NCBI GenBank assembly: GCA_050330975.1
Contig: JBHJHK010000373.1
Span: forward strand, 1-11,327
Length of the DNA stretch: 11,327 bases
Source: JBHJHK01 sp050330975
GTDB lineage: Bacteria; Pseudomonadota; Gammaproteobacteria; Competibacterales; Competibacteraceae
Direction: 5' to 3'
Made by a program: the position numbers and the translations under genes. The notes under the pieces were generated by a model. It saw only the letters and a list, made by a program, of their open reading frames with translations. It had not been told where the DNA came from and did not search any database. Numbering within the stretch: position 1 is the stretch's first letter; each line of letters starts with the position of its first letter. Shown piece by piece: positions 6,404 to 11,327 of the stretch.

Positions 6404-6442
6404 CACCCATCCCCTGGGGCGCTGTGCCCCGAGGGATGGGTG
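6404..6442 (+). promoter_or_regulatory. Intercistronic stem-loop between binding protein and permease genes
   Basis: CACCCATCCC (6404-6413) and GGGATGGGTG (6433-6442) are perfect 10-bp complements. Inside them GGGGC (6416-6420) pairs with GCCCC (6426-6430) around a 5-nt loop. The structure fills most of the 78-nt gap after the binding-protein stop and ends 18 nt before the permease start. No T-run follows. In sugar importer operons such a stem-loop after the binding-protein gene commonly protects the upstream mRNA and lowers downstream expression. That role is inferred by analogy; the pairing is seen directly. Confidence 0.6.
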
Positions 6443-6460
6443 TTAGTCCCGGGATGGTCT

Positions 6461-7405
6461 ATGGCTCAAATCGCCGAACGCGCTGTACCCTATGCCTCCA
6501 GCCGGTTTGCAAGGCTCGGCGACAACCGCGACTTGCTGGGAATGTTCTTTATGTTGCCGGCGGCGGTGCTCCTGTTGTGTTTTCTCACCTATCCGCTGTT
6601 TCTGGGCATCTACTTGGGGTTCACCAGCACCACCATTGGCCGGCCCGGGTTTTGGATCGGCTTTGAGAACTACCTGTATTTATTTGAAGATTCGGTGTTT
6701 TGGCTGTCGGTGTTCAACACACTGCTCTACACCTTAGTGGCCAGTATTCTCAAGTTTGCCTTGGGGCTCTATTTGGCGCTGTTGCTCAACCGACATTTGC
6801 CCTTCAAGGCATTGTTGCGAGCGGTGGTGTTGTTGCCTTGGATCGTACCCACGGTGTTATCGGCCATCGCTTTTTGGTGGATCTATGACGCTCAGTTTTC
6901 CATCATCAGCTGGTCTTTGGAGCGTTTGGGGCTCATCGATCAATACATCAATTTTCTCGGTGAGCCCAACATGGCCCGGGCGTCGGTGATCGCCGCCAAC
7001 GTCTGGCGGGGGATTCCCTTTGTCGCTATCTGTCTGTTGGCGGGTCTTCAGACCATTCCCCCTTCCCTCTATGAAGCGGCTATCATCGATGGCGCCAGTG
7101 CCTGGCAGCGCTTTCGCTACATTACTTTTCCCCTGCTCACTCCCATCATCGCCGTGGTGATGACCTTTTCGGTGCTGTTCACCTTCACCGATTTTCAGTT
7201 GATCTACGTATTAACTCGGGGCGGACCCATCAACGCCACCCATTTGATGGCGACATTGTCTTTTCAGCGGGCCATTCCCGGTGGCCAGTTGGCCGAAGGG
7301 GCAGCCATTGCCAATGCCATGATTCCCTTCTTAGTGGCCTCCATTATGTTCAGCTATTTCGGTCTGCAAAATCGCAAATGGCAGCGGGGAAGCCGTGATG
7401 ACTGA
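6461..7405 (+). CDS. Sugar ABC importer permease subunit 1 (MalF/UgpA type)
   Basis: The product is a 314-residue inner-membrane protein with about six hydrophobic segments (near residues 28-52, 80-107, 118-140, 168-190, 220-245 and 280-303). The cytoplasmic EAA loop, which docks to the ATPase, is seen from Glu205: EAAIIDGASAWQRFRYITFPLL, with the invariant Gly at 211. The segment LLPWIVPTVLSAIAFWWIYD is typical of the UgpA/LacF group. The start at 6461 follows a GGGATGG site; in-frame codons from 6440 would add seven residues lying in the stem-loop arm and are less likely. It pairs with the next permease to form the channel. The stop overlaps the start of permease 2. Codon use here is somewhat more AT-rich than in the dehydrogenase genes, as is common for membrane proteins. 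Confidence 0.9.
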   Translation: MAQIAERAVPYASSRFARLGDNRDLLGMFFMLPAAVLLLCFLTYPLFLGIYLGFTSTTIGRPGFWIGFENYLYLFEDSVFWLSVFNTLLYTLVASILKFALGLYLALLLNRHLPFKALLRAVVLLPWIVPTVLSAIAFWWIYDAQFSIISWSLERLGLIDQYINFLGEPNMARASVIAANVWRGIPFVAICLLAGLQTIPPSLYEAAIIDGASAWQRFRYITFPLLTPIIAVVMTFSVLFTFTDFQLIYVLTRGGPINATHLMATLSFQRAIPGGQLAEGAAIANAMIPFLVASIMFSYFGLQNRKWQRGSRDD

Positions 7406-8252
7406 AGCCGTCAATTTTGATTCTCGCGCCAGGCGTTGGGTGACCATATATTTGCCCATACTGATTTTTTTGTTTGTGCTGTTGTTTCCCTTCTACTGGA
7501 TGGCGCTGACGGCCGTTAAACCCAATGCCGAGCTGTTGGACTATGAGCGCTTTAATCCCTTTTGGGTGGTGAATCCCACCCTAGACCACATTAAAAAATT
7601 ACTTTTTGACACACCGTACCCCGAATGGATGTGGAACACTATGTTGGTATCGGTGGCCAGCACTTTTTTGTCGCTGTTTAGCGCCGTGCTGGCTGCGTAT
7701 GCCATCGAGCGGTTGCGCTACAAGGGGTCGCGCTGGGTGGGGATGGGAATCTTCTTAGCCTATCTGGTGCCGCCGTCGATTTTGTTTATACCCTTGGCCA
7801 CCATGGTGTTCCAGTTTGGTATCTTCGACACCCGGATGGCGTTGATTCTCACCTATCCCACGTTCCTCATTCCCTTTTGTACTTGGCTACTCATGGGGTA
7901 TTTTCGCTCCATCCCCTATGAACTAGAAGAGTGTGCCTTGATCGATGGGGCGTCGCGGCTGCAGATCTTGGTGAAAATTATCTTGCCCTTGGCGGTGCCG
8001 GGGCTCATCTCGGCGGGGATTTTTGCCTTTACCCTGTCTTGGAATGAGTTTATCTATGCCCTGACCTTCATTTCGTCGTCGGAAAACAAAACCGTCCCCG
8101 TGGGGGTGATCACTGAGCTTGTGGAGGGGGATGTCTACCACTGGGGCTCGTTGATGGCCGGGGCGTTGCTGGGGTCGTTACCCGTGGCGATTTTGTACTC
8201 GTTTTTTGTCGAGCACTACGTCTCGAGTATGACGGGGGCCGTAAAGGAGTAG
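7398..8252 (+). CDS. Sugar ABC importer permease subunit 2 (MalG/UgpE type)
   Basis: The product is a 284-residue inner-membrane protein with about six hydrophobic segments. It opens with a transmembrane helix (YLPILIFLFVLLFPFYWM) followed by the KPNAEL stretch typical of MalG/UgpE proteins. The EAA loop is read as EECALIDGASRLQILVKIILPL from Glu177, with the invariant Gly at 184. The segment FAFTLSWNEFIYALTF is a further family hallmark. The ATG at 7398 overlaps the end of permease 1 (stop 7403-7405) and has GGGGA at 7386-7390; a GTG directly before it at 7395 is the alternative start. With permease 1, the ATPase dimer and the binding protein it completes a type I importer, so no component is missing. 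It is the last gene of the operon and a stem-loop follows its stop. Confidence 0.9.
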   Translation: MTEAVNFDSRARRWVTIYLPILIFLFVLLFPFYWMALTAVKPNAELLDYERFNPFWVVNPTLDHIKKLLFDTPYPEWMWNTMLVSVASTFLSLFSAVLAAYAIERLRYKGSRWVGMGIFLAYLVPPSILFIPLATMVFQFGIFDTRMALILTYPTFLIPFCTWLLMGYFRSIPYELEECALIDGASRLQILVKIILPLAVPGLISAGIFAFTLSWNEFIYALTFISSSENKTVPVGVITELVEGDVYHWGSLMAGALLGSLPVAILYSFFVEHYVSSMTGAVKE

Positions 8253-8258
8253 CGCCCC

Positions 8259-8285
8259 ATCCCGACCCCCCGAGGCGGTTGGGAT
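8259..8285 (+). terminator. Stem-loop at the end of the ABC operon
   Basis: ATCCCGACC (8259-8267) pairs with GGTTGGGAT (8277-8285) as a 9-bp stem including one G-T wobble, with a 9-nt loop, starting 7 nt after the permease 2 stop codon. No T-run follows, so it may be a Rho-assisted end or an mRNA-stabilising hairpin. Position after the last operon gene supports a 3'-end role. Confidence 0.45.
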
Positions 8286-8291
8286 CGCGCC

Positions 8292-8346
8292 GGGGTGGGG
8301 GGAAGGGAGAGAGGCCGGGGAGGGAGAAAAAGACCGGGGGACGGGG
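8292..8346 (+). other. Strand-asymmetric G-run tract between convergent transcripts
   Basis: On the + strand this stretch is nearly all purine. It has G runs at 8292-8295, 8297-8302, 8305-8307, 8317-8320, 8322-8324, 8336-8340 and 8343-8346. It lies between the ABC operon and the oppositely oriented methyltransferase remnant. Several G runs could form a quadruplex if a 9-nt loop is tolerated. It may help end transcription from the left, or simply be compositional drift. Confidence 0.35.
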
Positions 8347-8348
8347 TC
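8327..8348 (-). terminator. Weak terminator-like element after the methyltransferase remnant
   Basis: Reading the minus strand, GACC (8348-8345) and GGTC (8335-8332) can form a 4-bp stem with a 9-nt C-rich loop, followed at once by TTTTT (8331-8327). The T-run fits an intrinsic terminator but the stem is too short to be convincing. Confidence 0.2.
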
Positions 8349-9646
8349 AGACCACCTTGCGATAGACCAGGATGCCCCAGGCCAAGTGGCCGTTGTTGCC
8401 GGCGTCGATCCAGTGCTGGAGGCCCTTTTGCATCCGATCCAGGTACTCGCGGCTACACACCCCCTGGAGGCTTTGGTAGCGGCATTGGACTTCTTGGAGC
8501 ACCCGGCTGTAGTGGTTCACCAGTTGCTCGGTCATGAGGGCCCGGTGGACGGGCTCCATCCCCCAGCGGGCGGTCACGGCGTCGTAGAAGGCCACGGAGC
8601 CCAAGCTGTCCAGGTGGATGCGATCCAACACCGGCTGGAGGACCGCTTGGGGGCAATCGTCGGCGGCCATGGGGTCGGTGAAGATCAACAGCCCCCCGGG
8701 CTTGAGGACCCGCACCACCTCGCTGATCACCGTCTCCCGCCGGCCGCTGTGGAGGATGGCGTCCTGGGACCACACCACGTCATATTGGGCGGCGTCCCCG
8801 GGGATGTCCTCAAAGCTGCCGTCCATGACCGCCTCTAGCTTGGCCGCCACGTGGATATAGAAATCCGGGTTGGGCTGGTGGTGGGTTTCCTGGAAGTCGG
8901 CGAAGGTGAGAATCTCCTGGAAGCTGGCTTCCTGGAGGAGGCGGCGGACGTAGCCCTTGCGCAGTGGGCACATGTTGAGGTGGAACAACGCCCCGTCGGG
9001 GAACTGGTAGCGAAACCGCGCCAGGCCCTCGTCGATGTGGACGGGTTTCACTGCCACTTGATCGCCGCAGTAGTAGTAGGCGTGTTGGGTCTGGTAGCCC
9101 TGGTCGAGGATCAAGTCGTCATTGCGCTGGTCGAGGATCAACACCCCGTCGTGGCGCAGCACGGCGTAGAACTCGGCCAGGGCCTTGCGGCGATCTTTTT
9201 CGTCGAACAGGTGGGTAAAGGAGTTTCCGAGGCAGATCACCGCGTCGAATTTCTCGTGGAGGTCCCGGGTCAGCCAGCGCCAGTCTGCCTGGACGGTGCG
9301 CAGGACGTGGCCTCGCTCGATTGAGGCCGTTTTCAAAGGCCTTGGCCAGCATTTGGGAGCTGCCGTCGGCGCTCACCACCTCAAACCCCGCCTCGATGAG
9401 GCGCACCGAGTGAAAGCCCGTTCCCGCGGCCACGTCGAGTACCCGCTTGGCTCCCCGAGCCTTGAGGAGTTCGATGAAGAAGGCCCCTTCGCTCTCGGCC
9501 CGGGCATCCCAGTCGATCAATTCGTCTCAGTGTTCGACAAAGGCTTGGATGTACTCGGCTTTGTAGTGGTCGGTGCGGCGTACGGCCGTGGGGTTGGGAC
9601 CGTAGTGTTGTCGCTTTTCAACAGTGGCTTTGCTGATGGTGCTCAC
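8347..9646 (-). pseudogene. Decayed glycine/sarcosine + dimethylglycine N-methyltransferase fusion
   Basis: The N-terminal part (9646 down to about 8842) matches glycine/sarcosine N-methyltransferase throughout: TDHYKAEYIQAFVEH, LIDWDARAESEGAFF, the SAM motif VLDVAAGTGFHSVRL, SADGSSQMLAKAFENG, LRTVQADWRW, ICLGNSFTHLF, LILDQRN and PDFYIHVA. The C-terminal part (about 8836 down to 8347) matches the second half of dimethylglycine N-methyltransferase: DGSFEDIP, VVWSQDAILHSG, VLKPGGLLIFTDPM, VLQPVLDRIHL and WIDAGNNGHLAWGI. Such enzymes make glycine betaine, an osmoprotectant, from glycine using S-adenosylmethionine. Three lesions are seen. A TGA stop at 9527-9529 replaces an expected Trp between VEH and DELIDW. 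A one-base frame change falls within about 9313-9325. The whole N-terminal half of the second domain, including its SAM motif I, is missing at the in-frame junction near 8836-8842. The likely start is GTG at 9646. Betaine synthesis by this gene is probably lost, although the first domain could function if the stop and shift are sequencing errors. Confidence 0.85.
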
Positions 9647-10034
9647 GTTGTAAGGGCCTCTTCGTTGCAATGCCAAAGGGTCGCGTGAGAAGAGGGGAGA
9701 ACGCCCCCTTCCCCGGGCAGGGTCGACGGTTCGTATGCATCCGCTGGGTCTCGGTCGATGACAACCCACCTCAGCTGGGACGTTATTTTGTTTTCAAAGG
9801 CTTTTGGCGACCTCCAATGGTCAATCTGGCTCCCAGAGCCCGGTGAGATGCGTTGTGAACGATCGATACCTGCAGGGGTATCTTGAGAGGATCTTGATTC
9901 GGTTTCAAAAAAAATATCGATCAAAGTATCCCCCTTGATGGCTGATCACGGTTGATCTGATCCCTTTGCTATCAGAGGGGGAAACTATTCTGTGCTTCCC
10001 AGGGCGCGGTGTCTCGACCCCGTGGGTCCATTGT
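9647..10034. other. 388-nt gene-free spacer
   Basis: This stretch lies between the start of the methyltransferase remnant and the end of the Rpn-family gene, both on the minus strand. It should contain the old promoter of the methyltransferase. An AAGAGG site lies about 10 nt upstream of its GTG. The only clear symmetric elements are GATACC-TGCAGG-GGTATC (9865-9882), a 6-bp hairpin, and the small GACCC-CGT-GGGTC hairpin (10016-10028) just beyond the Rpn stop. Reading frames here have no recognisable protein similarity. No tRNA or other RNA gene is apparent. Confidence 0.4.
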
Positions 10035-11019
10035 TCAGGGGGCATTGCCAATATCTGCACTCAAGGTATCGAATACCAACTCCAGACTCTCTACCCCATA
10101 GCTACGTCGCAGCCATTGTTTGAGCTGGTCGGGTGGTGCCTCATTGATCCACTGAAGGATCTTGGGATCGAGGGGGCCAAATTTGAGCGTGAGAGCCTCG
10201 ATGAGCATAATTCTTTGGCCCTCCGTGACGCCCTCGACGCGTCCTTCTTGAATCCACTGCTCAGCCAACGTCGCCATGAGTACCTCCTCGCGTTCGGGCA
10301 TAACCCGTTGTATGGACTGTCGGATGTCTTCCGGCTGGACTTGGTTGCCTGCGGCCACGGCGTAGCGCAGCATGACTTCGAGATATTGTAGTGCGGTCTG
10401 TTTTTCGCTGAGTTGTTGGAGGAGTCCTATGAGGGCGGGGAGTTGGGGGCCCAGTTGGGGGTCGTGGATGTGTTTCAAGAGCCGCAAGCCAAGGTTTAGG
10501 ACGATCTCGCCGCGGATGGCGGTATCGTCGAGGCGGCTCAGGTCCCAGAGGAGATAGCGGAAGTTGGGCGTCAGGGGTTGTAGGGGGGCTGGGAGGGGCC
10601 AGTTGGCTTGGAGCGTGTCGCCATAGGGCCAGGGTCGAGGACCGTGGTAGAGGACCAAGGGTGTGATGGGGGCCGGGAGGCCGGTCTGGGGATCGGGGGC
10701 CAAGCGTTCCCAAAGGCGGTTGAGGTAGCGCAGCAGCTGGAACGGCGTATTCCGATCGGGGTGGCTTTTGTGTTCGATGAGGACGTAAATCCAAGCATGG
10801 GGGCCGTCGCGTCGGTTGAGGCGGTAAAGGAAGTCGGCGTGGTGGTTTTGAAGTTGTTGGTCGACGACGCTACCCTCCATGAGCTCAGCGCTGTCAACAT
10901 CGAACAAAGCGGTGATGGCTTCGGGGAGGTAGTGGCGCAGAAAGTCGCGGGCCAGCTCGGGATTGCCCAGGAGGTGGCGGGCGAAGCGGTCGTGGGGGCT
11001 GGGGGCAGGGCGATTGCAT
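10035..11019 (-). CDS. Rpn-family PD-(D/E)XK nuclease ('transposase' family), damaged 5' end
   Basis: The product belongs to the Rpn/recombination-promoting nuclease family (PD-(D/E)XK, often called transposase_31/YhgA-like). Recognisable similarity starts at PHDRFARHLLGNPELARDFLRHYLPEAI (10997 downward). It continues through HHADFLYRL and LIEHKSHP, which carry the catalytic Asp and Glu-x-Lys, then PFQLLRYLNRLWERL. A long helical C-terminal half follows, with the usual EGRVEGVTEGQRIMLIEALTLKFG segment. Counting from a TTG at 10907, the catalytic residues are Asp25, Glu45 and Lys47. These proteins are DNA endonucleases reported to stimulate RecA-independent recombination. The homologous frame is open back to 11027 but has no usual start codon before the TTG at 10907, which would cut off the conserved PHDRF block. 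The ATG at 11019 is one base out of frame; removing one base from either G5 run near 10994-11005 would join it. So this is either a recent frameshift, a sequencing error, or an N-terminally shortened protein. No Shine-Dalgarno site is seen before 11019. Confidence 0.75.
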
Positions 11020-11091
11020 GAAAAACGTCAATTCATTGAATGGTTTAGAAAAATTTCGCGGCGCCATGTAGCCTGAGTCGTTCGGGTCGTG

Positions 11092-11111
11092 CAGGGTGGC
11101 TGACACCATCC
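11092..11111 (+). mobile_element. Possible left terminal inverted repeat of the ISAs1-family element
   Basis: The segment starting CAGGGTGGCTGACACC lies 41 bp before the transposase start, the expected distance and CAGGG-type opening for an ISAs1-family end. The other end of the element is outside the window, so the inverted repeat and target duplication cannot be verified. This is a position-based guess. Confidence 0.3.
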
Positions 11112-11132
11112 ACCTGTCTCGAGTGATTGACC

Positions 11133-11327
11133 ATGTCTCAACCTGCCGACGTTTCGATAGCCACCCACTTTGCTGATCTTGAAGCTCCTCGCCTGCTGGG
11201 CAAGACCCGGCACCGCTTGTTAGACATGGTGGTTATTGCGATCAGCGCCATCATCTGTCACGCCGATGATGGGGTGTCGGTGGCAGAGTTTGGGCGCAGC
11301 AAAGAAGACTGGTTTCGGGGTTTTTTA
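11133..11327 (+). CDS. ISAs1-family transposase, 5' part
   Basis: The first 65 codons of a transposase run off the right edge. The segment HFADLEAPRLLGKTRHRLLDMVVIAISAIICHADDGVSVAEFGRSKEDWFRGFL is the N-terminal H-repeat/DDE-associated domain of ISAs1-family transposases. Its diagnostic order is an FADL-type opening, the R-H-x-LLD-x-x-x-IAI-x-A-x-I-C motif, then the acidic EFGRSKEDWF stretch. The catalytic DDE residues lie further right and are not visible, so activity cannot be judged. The ATG at 11133 is chosen because similarity begins shortly after it; the ribosome site is not strong. The frame is intact through the last base. It points away from the Rpn gene, whose start lies about 110 bp to the left. 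Confidence 0.85.
   Translation, partial: MSQPADVSIATHFADLEAPRLLGKTRHRLLDMVVIAISAIICHADDGVSVAEFGRSKEDWFRGFL

Noticed and set aside
3913..8252. Importer as a glycine betaine uptake system compensating for the broken methyltransferase
   Set aside because: The binding protein and permeases are of the carbohydrate (MalE/MalF/MalG-like) type, and the ATPase lacks the C-terminal CBS domains usual in ProV/OpuA betaine transporters.
9329..9801. The 12-mer GTTTTCAAAGGC occurs at 9329-9340 and 9790-9801
   Set aside because: A few 12-mer repeats are expected by chance in a window this long. Flanking bases do not extend the match, and no duplicated domain or att-like structure is evident.
9643..9924. 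93-codon minus-strand reading frame whose stop overlaps the GTG start of the methyltransferase remnant (GTGA overlap)
   Set aside because: It starts at TTG without a ribosome site, has no recognisable family and a composition like non-coding sequence. The overlap with the downstream start is probably coincidence.
1..11327. CRISPR array, tRNA, rRNA or riboswitch
   Set aside because: No regularly spaced direct repeats and no cloverleaf-like or rRNA-like segments were noticed. The leader hairpins do not match a riboswitch class I recognise.

Overview
The window is GC-rich and gene-dense. Codon choice leans to TTG/CTC for Leu, CCC for Pro and GCC for Ala. Initiation uses Shine-Dalgarno sites (GAGGAG, GGAGG), with ATG and some GTG starts. 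A BLUF photoreceptor, a YbjQ-family protein, a fused glycine-betaine-type methyltransferase remnant, an Rpn/PD-(D/E)XK 'transposase' and an ISAs1-family transposase together suggest a halophilic or marine proteobacterium. A gammaproteobacterium of purple-sulfur-bacterium type is my best guess, but taxonomy is inferred only from these gene families. The first ~100 bases are G/C homopolymer-like sequence and look like a contig edge or artefact.

Layout. (1) 101-1571: a short BLUF protein (+) whose Shine-Dalgarno site lies in the arm of a long predicted hairpin, a cupin protein (-) ending 1 bp from the BLUF stop, and a YbjQ/UPF0145 protein (+) divergent from the cupin. (2) 1572-3755: a leader with three inverted repeats, then a DenD-type sugar-acid dehydrogenase overlapping by 20 nt a CtBP-like D-2-hydroxyacid dehydrogenase. 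(3) 3756-8252: a complete carbohydrate-type ABC importer in the order ATPase, Tat-exported binding protein, permease 1, permease 2. A 15-bp palindrome precedes it and a strong stem-loop separates the binding protein from the permeases. (4) 8347-9646 (-): a decayed glycine/sarcosine plus dimethylglycine N-methyltransferase fusion gene. (5) 9647-11327: a gene-free 388-nt spacer, an Rpn-family nuclease gene (-) with a damaged start, and the 5' end of an ISAs1-family transposase (+) that runs off the window.

Together, regions 2 and 3 read as an uptake-and-oxidation unit for a sugar acid or hydroxy-acid. The importer would bring in the substrate and the two NAD(P)-dependent dehydrogenases would oxidise or reduce it. 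The usual DenD partners (OtnI, OtnK, OtnC) are not present here, so the pathway is not the textbook D-erythronate route as far as this window shows. Regions 4 and 5 look like an eroding accessory area: a betaine-synthesis gene with an internal deletion, an in-frame stop and a frameshift, next to mobile-element-type genes.

The most notable signals are the hairpin masking the BLUF ribosome-binding site, the three-lesion betaine methyltransferase chimera, and the denD/CtBP-like/ABC cluster.
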